64,000 bases of DNA from Stramonita haemastoma. Lineage: Eukaryota > Mollusca > Gastropoda > Neogastropoda > Muricidae. Position 1 is the stretch's first letter. Every line of letters begins with the position of its first letter. Shown here piece by piece: positions 1 through 12,720 of this stretch. The translations under genes were made by a program, and so were the position numbers. Below the pieces are notes generated by a model. That model did not search any database and was not told the origin of the DNA. It saw only the letters and a program-made list of their open reading frames with translations. Where the stretch lies: contig CM060318.1 of NCBI GenBank assembly GCA_030674155.1, positions 73,209,646 to 73,273,645 on the forward strand, in the 5' to 3' direction.

Positions 1-834
1 TTTTGCTCTTGATCTACTCTAAAGCGCGGCACATATATGCATGTTGAGTCAACAAGCCTGCCGCACACAGCACGCTTGTCTACCGTAAGCTTTGCCCTCT
101 TTCTAGCCATCATCCACCTCTTAGGCCTTCTACGCCAGCGTGTGATGGTTTTAGACACAGTGGTGGGGGAAGGGTGGAAAAAAGGGAGGGGTGTGGGGGT
201 ACAAAGACAGGGCACGCTAATTTTAGCTGTGGCTGACTGGTGCGGGATAGGTGTGATGTGGTGTGCATGTGTGATTGGCTATACCATTATCATTTTAAAT
301 ATACACATGTACTTTTGTGTTTTTTCTTTTAAATCTGAGATTTGTTTTGGTTATTGCTTTACTTTTTTTCCCCTGTTAAAAAAGTCATAATGATACACAA
401 TAAAATTTGTCAAGACATATTCTCCTTTGCCCAAACCCTGTGATTGTATCATGTACTTTTTGGGGTGAGGGTGGTGGTGGTTTGGTTTTACTTGTGTGTG
501 TGTGTCAGTGTCTTATTTATTTATTTATTTTTATTTTTTTTTGTTCTTGTTTTTTTTTTTTTTGGGGGGGGGATATATAAAACGGTATGATTGGTTTTTT
601 GCTTGTTTGGTGTTTTTTTTTTTTTTTTGGGGGGGGGGGGTTACTTGTTTGTGTGTGTGTGTGTTTTTGTTTTATTTTTGTTTGTTTGTTTGGGGGGGGG
701 GGATATCATTATCATAATCTCTCACAAGGGAAGGAACTAGCTGTAAAAGATCTTGCCAGTGCTTTTTGAGAATCCTTAAAGTAAAAGGTGTTCGTATGAT
801 GTGATTAATTTTTTTTTAATTTTATTTTTATTCT
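1..834. other. non-coding, T/G-rich; no gene recognised
   Basis: Open frames here are short and are driven by poly-T and poly-G runs (about 555-575, 608-640, 690-702). I see no domain, no paired splice signals and no repeat shared with the rest of the window. Confidence 0.6.
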
Positions 835-1160
835 ATTCTTTTCTATCAAGGATAATGGAATAAGCAGTCATGTGCTTTTTTACATCCAGTCCCCGTGTGT
901 ATGCAATTTTGTAAGTCTTGTCGTCCGTTCCCACCGGGACACAATGGCCTACTCTTACAAAAAGTAGAACAGGATTTGACCGGTGCGCAAGATGTAGTGT
1001 GTGCATTCACACACAGGGTGTCAGTTTATAGTCTCATCCGAAGGGCTTTTGAGGAGAGTGGAGTTAGCACTGATGTTAACTCCAAGGTGAATATTTGAAC
1101 GGGAATCGAACCCAGGTGGTCAAATTGCGAGCACAATGTTCTGACCACTAGGCTATCCTG
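835..1160 (-). mobile_element. SINE-alpha, near full length
   Basis: Read on the minus strand the element starts with a tRNA-like head (about 1090-1160) holding an A-box-like TAGCCTAGTGG and a B-box-like GGTTCGATTCC. A conserved body follows (tail of head, 'reverse of' CTCATCCGAA, CACACAATGGCC, CATCCAGTCCCC) and it ends near an A/T-rich tail. The same body recurs at 15214, 16308, 16996, 21900, 37705 and 62340, which is why I call it a dispersed tRNA-derived SINE and not a gene. I cannot assign it to a named family. Confidence 0.75.
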
Positions 1161-1335
1161 TCAGGAATGGTCAGGGGTCTAGTTGTGGGTGTGGGTCAGG
1201 TTGAACTGTCACAGGAAAAGTTCTTCATGCCAGGTTCCCTGCTGTGTGGTACAGGGAGGGTGTCCCCACACCACAGCCACTGGGATGGTCAGTCAGGCAG
1301 GCAGGCAAGGAGGAGGGAGGGCCTTTACCTTTCAG

Positions 1336-1399
1336 AGGAGTACAGTGGCCTCTCTTACTGATGCTAGTGGTGACAGGGATCAGGTAGAAATAAATTCAG
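1336..1399 (+). other. possible 64-nt exon (speculative)
   Basis: An acceptor-like TTTACCTTTCAG precedes and a strong donor CAG|GTGAGTG follows. The enclosed frame is open, rich in Ser/Thr/Asp, and ends in phase 1, the phase needed by the candidate exon at 14646. The same segment is also the first unit of a 64-bp tandem repeat, so the splice-like signals could be coincidental. Without RNA evidence this stays weak. Confidence 0.2.
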
Positions 1400-1559
1400 G
1401 TGAGTGTAGTGTCCTTTCTTACTGATGCTAATAGTGACAGTGATCAGGTAGAAATAAATTCAGGTGAGTGTAGTGTCCTTTCTTACTGATGCTAATAGTG
1501 ACAGTGATCAGGTAGAAATTAATTTAGGTGAGTGTACTGTCCTCTCTTACTGATGTTAG

Positions 1560-1560
<1 letters not shown>
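1336..1560. repeat. 64-bp minisatellite, about 3.5 units
   Basis: TTACTGATG recurs at 1355, 1419, 1483 and 1547, exactly 64 bp apart. The first three units carry CAGGTAGAAAT and end in CAGGTGAGTG, or TAGGTGAGTG in the third. It runs straight into a (GT)n tract. Confidence 0.9.

Positions 1561-1561
<1 letters not shown>

Positions 1562-1638
<77 letters not shown>
1562..1638. repeat. (GT)n microsatellite
   Basis: About 38 uninterrupted GT units directly after the 64-bp minisatellite. Confidence 0.98.
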
Positions 1639-1645
<7 letters not shown>

Positions 1646-2459
1646 GAGCAAACTGGTGTGTGTAGGAATGGTTGAGGTTTTGTTTTGGTGAGTTTATGAC
1701 TGGGTGAGGTATTGTTGAGTTGTGGGTGATTTTTATATCATATGTGCGAGCTTTTTTTTTTCTGTGATGTTACTTTTTACATGTTTGCTTTTTATGTGTG
1801 GCATGTAACCCGCATGGATTTCTCTATGAGATGATAAAGTATTTTTGAATTTGAATTTGAATGTGCCTTCAGTGCCTAGGCTTTATCACAGTTTTTGATA
1901 AAACCATTAACACTGGAGGCAACAGCAAAGTGAGAAGCTGTATGATCAGTGGCTTTCCCCACTCATGGAATTCCGCTTTACAGCTTAGTCTTTAGTGATC
2001 GACTGTGACTCTCTGACTAGGAGGCTTGACTTGCACAGTCCTTATGTGCTGCAGTCCAGGGGGCTAGTTGGCCTTTGGAGAACATCTACAATGCTGACTG
2101 TTTATATGGTTTTTTTTTTTTTTTTTTTTTTACTTATGTTACTTTATGGGAGGTTACTTTGTGTGTGGATGACACTGCATGCCCGCATGCACCCTGCCAC
2201 TAGGAGAAGGATGGACTCTGCCAGGTTCAACTTGCCCACTACAGCCCAAAGACTGACTCAGGAGTTGTTGTCACCTCAAATCCTGGGGCAGTAGTTGGGG
2301 CGCTGCCTGATGTCTTCAGACAGTGCAAGTGTGGTAGGCAGGTAGGGCCTGGCGGAGCCCATCCCTCTCCAGGTTGTAAGTGCATGCTGGGTATGTCATT
2401 TCATTCATTCACACCTCTGGCCTTTTCTGGCCAAGTCTGTCTTGCATGAAAAAATGCAA
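1639..2459. other. no gene recognised
   Basis: Mixed sequence with poly-T at 1751 and 2109. Short open frames lack recognisable domains. CTCTCCAG at about 2366 resembles an acceptor, but no matching donor or conserved frame was found. Confidence 0.5.
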
Positions 2460-2588
2460 GAGTCTTTAGTTAATGCCTGCTCAAGATGTGTACACATGTG
2501 TTTGCACAGGAGAGTGTGGCTGGTCAGTGCCAAACTCTCCTGTGCAAACAACACACGTGTACACATCTTGAGCAGGCGTTAAAGACTC
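2460..2588. repeat. long inverted repeat (about 60-bp arms, 8-nt loop)
   Basis: The arm 2460-2520 is nearly the reverse complement of 2529-2588, with 2521-2528 as loop. Shared core elements on the two arms are GCACAGGAGAG / CTCTCCTGTGC and CTCAAGATGTGTACAC / GTGTACACATCTTGAG. A third partial copy of the GTGTACACATCTTGAG motif follows at about 2596. The RNA would fold into one long stem. It could be a foldback element, a source of small RNAs or a recent inverted duplication; the sequence does not decide. Confidence 0.85.
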
Positions 2589-2697
2589 TTGTACGTGTAC
2601 ACATCTTGAGTGTGATCTGAAGCATGTTTGGGTGGTGGGGAAATGGATGTGTAGCAGTGTTGACTCCAGGGGAGAAAATCCCCTCCATTGAAAAACA

Positions 2698-2865
2698 GTC
2701 ACCACCACCACCACTCACCACCACCACCCAGTCACCACCACCACTCACCACCACTCACCACCACCACCACCACTCACTAAACCACCACTCCACCACTCAC
2801 CACCACCACCAGTCGCCACCACCACTCAACACCACCACCACAGTCACCACCACCACCACGTCACC
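2698..2865. repeat. CAC/CACT-rich simple repeat
   Basis: Irregular runs of CACCAC, CACTCAC and CAGTCAC over about 165 bp. It opens a Thr/His/Pro-rich frame that I regard as a by-product of the repeat. Confidence 0.9.
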
Positions 2866-3164
2866 AGGTGGATCAGTGGTCCTTGGGTAGCTGACTACGC
2901 TGTGCAGAAAGCCAGGTGTTGGGTTGCAGGTTCAATCCCTGGTTGAAGCCAAACTTGGGCCGTTGGTCTGTGGTCTGCTGTGAAAGACTTGTGAGGAGAG
3001 GAGGGGGGGGGGAGTCAGCATCCTTCTTCACTGTCAGGACTGGAGATGTGTGTGTGTGTGTCAAGGAGGGAGACACAACACAGCCCCAGCCCTCAGGGAA
3101 TGTTAGGTCAGGAGTAGGAGGCTGTTGTGTCGTAGGTGTGTTTTATTGTTTTGTTTTTTGTTTC

Positions 3165-3460
<296 letters not shown>

Positions 3461-3678
3461 CCTATCCCCTCTGTTATTTTTTTGTCTTATGTATACTCTG
3501 TAAGTTGGAATGTATGAAATTGGTTTTTTTTTACCTAAAATTAATGAATTTTATCTCTTTTGACAGACATTCATTTGATATGTTTTTTTGATATATTTTT
3601 TTTAATTAAAGAAGGCTTTCCTGTGGATATTTTGTCAGACTGTTAATTGGTCAATTTTGATGATGATATAACGCATAG

Positions 3679-3679
<1 letters not shown>

Positions 3680-3741
<62 letters not shown>

Positions 3742-3795
3742 CCTCTCTCTCTGTCTCTTCTCTCTCTGTCTGTCGTCTTCTGTCTTCGTGCGTCT

Positions 3796-3858
<63 letters not shown>

Positions 3859-3880
3859 CTCTCTCTCTTCTCTTTCTGTT
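3680..3880. repeat. (CT)n tracts within array
   Basis: Two long CT tracts, interrupted by a short segment containing CTGTCGTCTTC, sit between array landmarks. Confidence 0.95.
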
Positions 3881-4199
3881 TTCCACTTTCACATATTATA
3901 TTAACCTAAACTTATCATTAGGTAGAAATGTTTTGGTTCTTATGTTGAATTGAAATTGTAATCTTGTCATCAAAATAAGGATGGGCTGTATTTGGTTGGT
4001 TTTTTGTTGTTTGTTTTGAGGTTTTTTCCCCCTCACATATATGTTACACCTTTCTGGACTGGAATTCTTGTTCTTAAACACGACTTTATATTTTGGGGAT
4101 TATATCTGAATGTGTCCATTTTTTAAAATGTTTGTTTGCTGTTTGTTTTTTTTTCTCCGTTTTCTTCATAATGTTTTAAAGTAAGAAAGATTTGCGAAA

Positions 4200-4290
4200 A
4201 TGTTTGTATATATATATGTATATATGTATATATGTATATATATATATATATATATCTATATCTATATCTATATCTATATCTCTCTATATA
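4200..4290. repeat. (AT)n / (ATATCT)n microsatellite
   Basis: TATATATGTA units change into ATATCT hexamers. Not shared with the corresponding positions of most other array units. Confidence 0.9.
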
Positions 4291-7198
4291 TTATTGTTTT
4301 TAGTTGGGTTGCCTTCTTCTCTGCTGTCTCTCTATTTTAATCTATTTAATTTACTTGATTACAGTCAGTGTATCTGTCTTGACATTAATGTTCAGGTCTG
4401 TTGTGGATTATGTGTTAGTAGAATACATGTTTGTGTAAATATTACGATATTTATCATTTTTTTGTTGGGCTTGTTTGATATTGAAACAGAGTGTTTTGCC
4501 TGAAATTAATTCTTTTGATAGACATTGACTTGATATTTTCTTTGCCTTGTTTCTTTGGTTTTTCCCCCCTCACATATAGGTTATGCCTTTTTGACTTTAA
4601 AAATTCATATTCTTGAACACGATTTGAAAAATATTATGTGTAGGTGTTGCATTATAATGTTCCTCATTAGTATACTATGCTTTTATAAATAGATTCAGTT
4701 TGATTTATACCTGGTTTGAATAGCATTTAATTGTTGTTTTGTTGTTGATTTGATGAGGTTTATAATGATGTAACCTGAAAATTCCCCCCCCCCCCCCCCC
4801 CTCTCTCTCTCTCTCTCCCTGTCTCTCTAGCTGTCTGTCTTTGTATGTCTGGGTGTGTGTTTGTCTCTCTCCGTATCCCTCTCTTTTTCTTTTTTTTGTC
4901 TTATGTATACTCTATTAGTTGGAATGTATGAGATGGTGTTTTACCTGAAATTAACTCTTTTGACAGACATTTACTTGATATGTTTCTTTGATAATTTTTT
5001 TTATTAAATTAAACAAGACTTTCCCTGTGGTTATTTTGTCAGACTGTCACTTTCACATTATTATATTATCCTTAACTTATCATTAGGTAACTATGAAATG
5101 TTTTGGTTTTTATGTTGAATTGAAATTGTATTTGTGTCCTCTACATAAGAACGGGCTGTGTTTGTTTGCTTGTTTTTTTTTTCGTTTTTGGTTTATTTCC
5201 CCTCACATGTATGTTACTCCTTTTTGGACTTTTAAAGTTCTTGTTCTTGAACATGACTTGTTTGGGCATGATAATGTATTCATTGTCACAAGCTGTTTTG
5301 CCGTAACGTTGCCTTGTATTACTTACCATAATACACTGACCCAGTTTTGTCTCTTTGTCGTTTCTTTTTTTCTAATATTTTCACAACTTTTAAACAGTTG
5401 CACCCGTTATCTTTTCCTTATTTATCAAAATTTTTCATCTGTTTATAATCTTGAAGAAATGTATGAAAATGGGGGTTGAAAGTTTGATTTTACCAGTACT
5501 AGCTTAAAATATTTCTGTATAAAATTGGAAAGTCTTTTGAACTTTTAGGGCTGCAGTTCTGAAAACAGGATGTGCCTCTCTGTGCATTTACAGACCTGGT
5601 GTACAGAGGCAGCTGAAGACGGCGTGGAATGATGAGTTAAGTATTTTGTCTGTGCATCAGCTAGTGTGTATGGTAGGCTTGTGGCTTGTTGTCTCTCTCT
5701 GTCTCTGTCTCCCTCTCTCTCTCTTGCTTTTCTTTTCTCTCCTCTCCTTTTCTTCCTATCTTCCAGTCAAAATAAGGACAGTGTTGTTCTCTTCATCACA
5801 TGCGTGCTACATTTTCCAGAATTGTATTGAATGGGATTTGGGGGGGGGGGTGGAGTTTTGTGGTGATGGTTTTTTTTAGGGGGTGTATGTGTTTTTTCAA
5901 AGTCAGAGTCATTTTTAGGTGTTATGTTTTGATTTTATGGAGCGCTTTCATTTAATAATCTTTTGGGATTTTTGTGTTCTGTGTATTTATTTTTCTATGG
6001 TTTTCATTCACAGTATTATGGTAAACAAAGAAAGGGTTTGTGTAAATATTATGATATTTATCATTTTTTGTTGGGCTTGTTTGATATAGTTTGATATTGA
6101 AATAGTGTTTTTTCGAAAATTAATTCTTTTGATAGACATTGACTTGATATTTTCTTTGCCTTGTTTCTTTGGTTTTTCCCCCCTCACATATAGGTTATGC
6201 CTTTTTTACTTTAAAAATTCATGTTCTTGAACACGATTTGAAAAATATTATGTTTCGGCATTTCATCATAATGTTCCTCATTAGTATGATATACGTTTAT
6301 AAATATATAGAGTTTGATTTATAGCTGGTTTGTTTAACATTGAATTGTTGTTTTGTTGTTGATTTGATGAGGTTTATAATGATGTAACCTGAAAATGCCC
6401 GCCCCCTTTATCTCCCTCTCTAGCTGTCACTCTCTGTATATCTGTATGTCTGTCTAAGACGTCTCTCTCGTATCTCTCTCTCTTATTTTTTTTGTCTTAT
6501 GTATACTCTATAAGTTGGAATGTATGAGATGGTGTTTTACCTGAAATTAACTCTTTTGACAGACATTTACTTGATATGTTTCTTTGATATTTTTAAAAAT
6601 TAAATTAAACAAGACTTTCCCTGTGGTTATTTTGTCAGACTGTCACTTTCACATATTATATTATCTTTAACTTATCATTAGGTAGAAATACTTTGGTTTT
6701 TATGTTGAATTGACGTCTACACAAGGACTAGCTGTGTTTGTTTGCTTGGTTTTCTTTTGTTTTTTGTTTATTTCCCCTCACATATATGTTACGCCTTTTT
6801 GGACTTTTAAAGTTCTTGTTCTTGAACACGACTTGTTTGGGCATGATAATGTATTCATTGTCACAAGCTGTTTTGTCATAACGTTGCCTTGTATTACCAT
6901 AATACACCGACCCATTTTTGTCTCTTTGTCGTTTCTTTTTTCTAATATTTTCACAACTTTCTAACTGTTGCACCCAGATAGCTTTTTCTTTTTAATTTAT
7001 TAAAAAATTTCATCTGTTCAACATAATGTTGAAGAAATGTATGAGAAAGGGGGTTGAAAGCTTGATTTTACCAGTACTAGCTTAAAATATTTCTGTATAC
7101 AATTGGAAAGTCTTTGAAACTTTAGGGCTGAAATTCTGAAAACAGGATGTCCCTTTCTGTGAGTTTACAGGCCTGGTGTAGGGAGCCAGGTGAAGACA

Positions 7199-7533
7199 GT
7201 GTGGGATGATGAGTTAAGTATTTTGTCTGTGCATCAGCTAGTGTGGGATGATGAGTTAAGTATTTTGTCTGTGCATCAGCTAGTGTGGGATGATGAGTTA
7301 AGTATTTTGTCTGTGCATCAGCTAGTGTGGGATGATGAGTTAAGTATTTTGTCTGTGCATCAGCCAGTGTGGGATGATGAGTTAAGTATTTGTCTGTGCA
7401 TCAGCCAGTGTGGGATGATGAGTTAAGTATTTTGTCTGTGCATCAGCTAGTGTGGGATGATGAGTTAAGTATTTTGTCTGTGCATCAGCCAGTGTGGGAT
7501 GATGAGTTAAGTATTTTGTCTGTGCATCAGCTA
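7199..7533. repeat. 42-bp minisatellite, 8 units
   Basis: The unit starts GTGTGGGATGATGAGTTAAG and ends GTGCATCAGCTA (or CCA). Eight units fit 335 bp because the fifth lacks one T at about 7391. The homologous place in the preceding array unit (about 5622-5663) has a single copy. 42 bp is 14 codons, so the plus strand reads as a 14-residue peptide repeat, but the 1-nt deletion breaks the frame, arguing against coding. Confidence 0.95.
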
Positions 7534-9046
7534 GTGTGTATGGGTGGTTTGTGGCTTGTCTCTCTGTCTCCCTCGCTCTCTCGCTCTTCTCTTCTCTCCT
7601 CTTCTTTTCTTCCTATCTTCTGTCAAAATAAGGACAGTGTTGTTCTCTTCATCATATGTATGCTACATTTTCCAGAATTGTATTGGATGGGATAGGGAAG
7701 GGGGGGGGGGGTTGGGGGGGTACAAATTCAGAATTGTACTGGATTTGGGGGGGAGTTTGGTTTTATTAATTTATTAGGTGTTATGTTTTGATTTTATGGA
7801 GCGCTTTTATTTAATAATCTTTTCGGATTATTTGTGTTCTGTGTATTTATTTTTCTTTGGTTTTCATTCATAGTATTATGGTAAACAAAGGAAGGGTTTG
7901 TGTAAATTTTTGATAGTTGTCATTTTTTTTTGTTGGGCTTGTTTGATATAGTTTGATATTGAAATAGTGTTTTGCCTAAAATTAATTCTTTTGATAGAAT
8001 TGACTTGATATTTTTTTGCCTTGTTTCTTTGGTTTTTCCCCCCTCACATATAGGTTATGCCTTTTTGACTTTTAAAATTTATGTTCTTGAACACGACTTG
8101 AAAAATATTAAGTTTTAGGCTTTCATCATAATGTTCCTCATTAGTATACTATACATTTATAAATGTCTATTTTGATTTATAGCTGGTTTGTATAACATTG
8201 AATTGTTGTTTTGTTGTTGATTTGATGAGGTTTATAATGATGTAACCTGAAAATGTCCCCCCCCCCCCTCTCTCTCTCTCTCTCTCCCTGTCTCTCTAGC
8301 TGTCTGTCTTTGTATGTCTGTGTGTCTGTCTGTCTCTCTCCGTATCCCTCTCTCTTATTTTTTTTTGTCTTATGTATACTCTATAAGTTGGAAAGTATGA
8401 GATGGTGTTGATATGTTTCTTTGATAATTTTTTAATTAAATTAAACAAGCCTCCCTGTAGGTATTTTGTCAGACTGTCGCTTTTACATATTATATTATCC
8501 TTAACTTATCATTAGGTAGAAATGTTTTGGTTCTTATGTCGAATTGAAACTGTACTCGTGTGTCTACATAAGGACGGGCTGTGTTTGTTTGCTTGGTTTT
8601 TCTTTTGTTTTTTGTTTATTTCCCCTCACATATATGTTACGCCTTTTTGGACTTTTAAAGTTCTTGTTCTTGAACACGACTTGTTTGGGCATGATAATGT
8701 ATTCATTGTCACAAGCTGTTTTGCCGTAACGTTGCGTTGTATTACCATAATACACCGACCCGTTTTTGTCTCTTTGTCGTTTCTTTTTTCTAATATTTTC
8801 ACAATTTCTAACTGTTGCACCCAGATAGCTTTTTTCTTTTTAATTTATTTAAATTTTTCATCTGTTCAACATAATGTTGAAGAAATGTATGAAAATGGGG
8901 GTTGAAAGCTTGGATTTTACCAGTACTAGTTAAAATATTTCTGTATACAATTGGAAAGTCTTTTGAAACTTTAGAGCTGCAATTCTAAAAACAGGATGTC
9001 TGTTTCTGTGAGTTTACAGGCCTGGTGTAGGGAGCCAGTGAAGACA

Positions 9047-9353
9047 GTGTGGGATGATGAGTTAGTATTTTGTCTGTGCATCAGCAGTGTGGGATGATGA
9101 GTTAAGTATTTTGTCTGTGCATCAGCCAGTGTGGGATGATGAGTTCAGTATTTTGTCTGTGCATCAGCCAGTGTGGGATGTAATAGGAGCTATTGATATG
9201 ATTAAGTATTTTGTCTGTGCATCAGCCAGTGTGGAATGATGAGTTAAGTATTTTGTCTGTGCATCAGCCAGTGTGGGATGATGAGTTAAGTATTTTGTCT
9301 GTGCATCAGCTAGTGTGGATGATGAGTTAAGTATTTTGTCTGTGCATCACCCT
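9047..9353. repeat. 42-bp minisatellite, about 7 units, third array copy
   Basis: Same 42-bp unit as at 7199, here with several 1-2 nt losses (e.g. GAGTTAGTATT, CAGCAGTG) and an 18-20 nt insertion around 9180-9200 in one unit. Confidence 0.93.
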
Positions 9354-10470
9354 AGTGTGTATGGTTGGTTTGTGGCTTGTTGTCTCTCTCTGTTTCTGTC
9401 TCCCTCGCTCTCTCTCGCTCTTCTTTCTCTCCTCTTTTTTTGTATCTTCTGTCAAAATAAGGACAGTGTTGTTCTCTTCATCACATGTATGCTACATTTT
9501 CCAGAATTGTATTGATGGGATAGGGAGGGGGGGGGGGGTGTACAAATTCAGAATTGTACTGATTTGGGGGGGGGGGAGTTGGTTTTATTAATTTATTAGG
9601 TGTTGTGTTTGGATTTTATGGAGCGCTTTCCTTTAATATTTTTGGGATTTTTTTGTGTTCTGTGTACATATTTATTTTTCTTTGGTTTTCATTCATAGTA
9701 TTATGGTAAATAAAGAGAGGGTTTGTGTAAATATTTTGATATTTATCATTTTTTTGTTAGGCTTGTTTGATATAGTTTGATATTGAGATTTTGTTTGCCT
9801 GAAATCAATTATTTTGTCTCACATTGACTTGATATTTTCTTTGGCTTGTTTCTTTGGGTTTTTTTCCCCTCACATATATGTTCAGCTTTTTTTTCACTTT
9901 TAACATGATTTGCAAAATATTATGTTTAGGCTTGCATCATAATATTCCTCATTAGTACACTATGCTTTTATATGTGTTTAATTTGATTTTTAGTTGGTTT
10001 GTATTACTTTATATTGTTTTGTTGTTATTTGATGAGGCTTAAATAATTTTTTTATTATTAGACTTTTGGCCACATTGTGACTTGATAGGTTTCATTAATA
10101 ATGATATTATTTTAAAGAAGTGTTTCTTGTGGGTGTTTTGTAATACTTTGGGGTGGGGGGTTAATAATGATATATTCTGAAAATGCCCTCTCTGTGTCTA
10201 TCTGTTTGTCTGTCTCTGTCTCCTTCCCCATCCCTCTCTCTTATTTTTTTTGGTCTTAAGTATACTCTGTAAGTTGGAATTCTGAGATGGTGTTTTGCTA
10301 AAAATTATTTCTTTGACAGACATCGACTTGATATGTTCCATTGATAACATCATTTTAAAGAAGGGTTTTGTTTGGGTGTTTTGTTAGAATTTGTTGATTG
10401 GTCTATTTTGATCATGTTGTAACACGTAAGATTGTCTCTCTGCTCTGTCTTCTGTCTGTCTTCTTCTCTG

Positions 10471-10479
<9 letters not shown>

Positions 10480-10526
<47 letters not shown>
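10480..10526. repeat. (CT)n microsatellite in array
   Basis: Pure CT tract between GTCTCTCTGT and CTCTCCCTCTCC. Confidence 0.95.
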
Positions 10527-10530
<4 letters not shown>

Positions 10531-11795
10531 CTCTCCCTCTCCCTCTCCCTCCTCTCTCTCCACTTTCACATTCACATATTTTATCCTAAACTTATCATTA
10601 GATAGAAATATTCTGGTTCTTAAGTTGAATTTGAAATTGTATTCTTGTGTCGAAGAAAGGGCGAGCTGTGTTTGTTTGGTAAGTTATTTTGTTCGTGTTT
10701 TTTTTTTTTTTGCCGGGTTTCCGTTTGTTTTTTTCTCTCACAAATATGTTATGTCTTTTTAATTCATGTTCTTGAACACGACTTGAAAAATGTTAATGTT
10801 TGGGTGTTACATCCCAATGTTGATTATTTAAATGTTTGTTTGACTTTAGTTTTTTTTTCTTTTTCTTCATAAGTTTGTTTAACAGTAAGAAAGATTTGTG
10901 AAAATGTTTTGATATAAACATGTATATATTTGGGTTGATTTCTTCTCTGCTGTCTCCTATCAGTTCAAAACTATTTGATTTATTTCATTATAATCAGTGT
11001 ATCTGTCTTGACATTATTGTTTGGGTCATTTAGGTATTATGTGTTTGTTGAATACATATCTACCTCTTTTGTTTAAATCATTATCAATGCATCCAATGAG
11101 GATTGTGCATTTGTTAAAAGTATACCTATAATATTGTTTTTACAAATCCTAGGTTGAACCTTTATTGTTGGTGATGGTGGTTTGTTTTTCTGTTGTTTGG
11201 TGGGGGGGGGTTGTTTGGGTGTTGTTTTTTTTTTTTGGGGGGGGGGGTTAGTATTCCCTAATCAGGGCAAGGACCAGATGAAAAAAGGTATGTGAATACT
11301 AACTCTGTTACCCTTGAAAAAATAAAGATTATTGATTTTTTTATTTATTATGAATGTTGGCGTATTTATATTTCTTTGGTTTTCATTCATAGTACATATA
11401 GAAAAACAAAGAAAAGGTTTGTGTAAATATTTTGATATTTATCTTTTTTTTTGTTGGGCTTGTTTGATATAGTTTGATATTAAGATTGTGTTTTTCCTAA
11501 AATTGATTCCATTAATAGACACTGACTAAATATGTTTCTTTGCCTTCTTTCTTTGTTTTTTTTCCTCTCGCATTTATGTTTTTGTTGTTGTTTTTTTTTA
11601 CACTTTTAACACGAACTTTGAATAGTTTTGTCGCTGATTTGATGAGGTTTAAATTTTTTTGTTAGGCTTTTGGCCACATTGCGACTTGATAGACTTCATT
11701 AATAATGATGTTATTTTAAAGATGTGTTTCGTGTGGGTGCTTTGTAATACTTTTTTTTTATATATAATGATGTAACCTGAAAATGCCACCCCTTT

Positions 11796-11806
11796 CTCTC
11801 TCTCTC

Positions 11807-11864
<58 letters not shown>

Positions 11865-12110
11865 TCTCTCTCGTCTGTCTATCTGTCTGTCTCTGTCTCT
11901 GTCTCCCTCCTTATCCTTCTTTCTTATTTTTTTGTCTTATGTATACTCAGTAAGTTGGAATGTATGAGATAGTGTTTTGCCTAAAATTAATTCTTTTGAT
12001 AGATATTGACTACGTGTTTCGTTGAAAATATAGTTGTAAAGAAGGGTTTTGTGTAGGTGTTTTTCAGACTTTTTTGACTGGTCTGGATGATGTAACCTGA
12101 AGATGCTCTC

Positions 12111-12181
<71 letters not shown>

Positions 12182-12185
12182 CCCC
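11796..12185. repeat. two (CT)n blocks in the last array units
   Basis: CT tracts at about 11796-11862 and 12105-12180 each follow a GATGTAACCTGAA box, the usual position of the CT tract in this array. Confidence 0.92.
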
Positions 12186-12559
12186 CTTTTTTGTATTTTG
12201 CCTTTTACATATTATGTTTACCTTAAACTTATCAGTAGATAGAAATGTTTTTATTCTTATGTTGAATTGAAATTATATTCTTGTCATCTAAATAAGGAGG
12301 ACAGGCTGTGTTTGGTTGGTTGGTTTTGTTTGTTTCTTCCTTTGGTTTTTGTTTCCTCTTCTTTGGTCCCCCCCCCCCCCCCCCCCATACATATATGTTA
12401 CACCTTTTTCGACTTTTTAAATTCTTGTTCTTGAACATGACTTGAAAAATGTTCTGTTTGGGTATTATATCAGATTGTGTTGATTTTTTTAAAATGTTTG
12501 TTTGCTGTTAGTTTTTTCTTCTCATAATAATGTTTTAAAGTAAGAACGATTTGTGAAAA

Positions 12560-12601
12560 TGTTATGATATATATATATATATATAGTATTATGTTTGTAT
12601 A

Positions 12602-12668
<67 letters not shown>

Positions 12669-12720
12669 TTTGTTGTGTGTGTGTGTGTGTGTTGTGTTGC
12701 GTGTGTGCCGCGCTGTGCGT
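12560..12720. repeat. (TA)n followed by (GT)n
   Basis: About 30 TA units between 12608 and 12667, then TTTTTTTGTTG and a GT tract. Confidence 0.95.

Noticed and set aside
1..390. 117-codon frame near the left end
   Set aside because: No domain, unfavourable composition, and no splice or start context; likely chance.
7190..7695. 14-residue peptide repeat read from the 42-bp minisatellite
   Set aside because: A 1-nt deletion breaks the frame in the middle and the copy at 9047 has several indels; no selection on frame.
5093..8905. Related open frames of 84-128 codons in three array units (5093, 6710, 8522)
   Set aside because: They follow the tandem repeat, are rich in Phe from T-rich DNA, differ by frameshifts and lack any domain.
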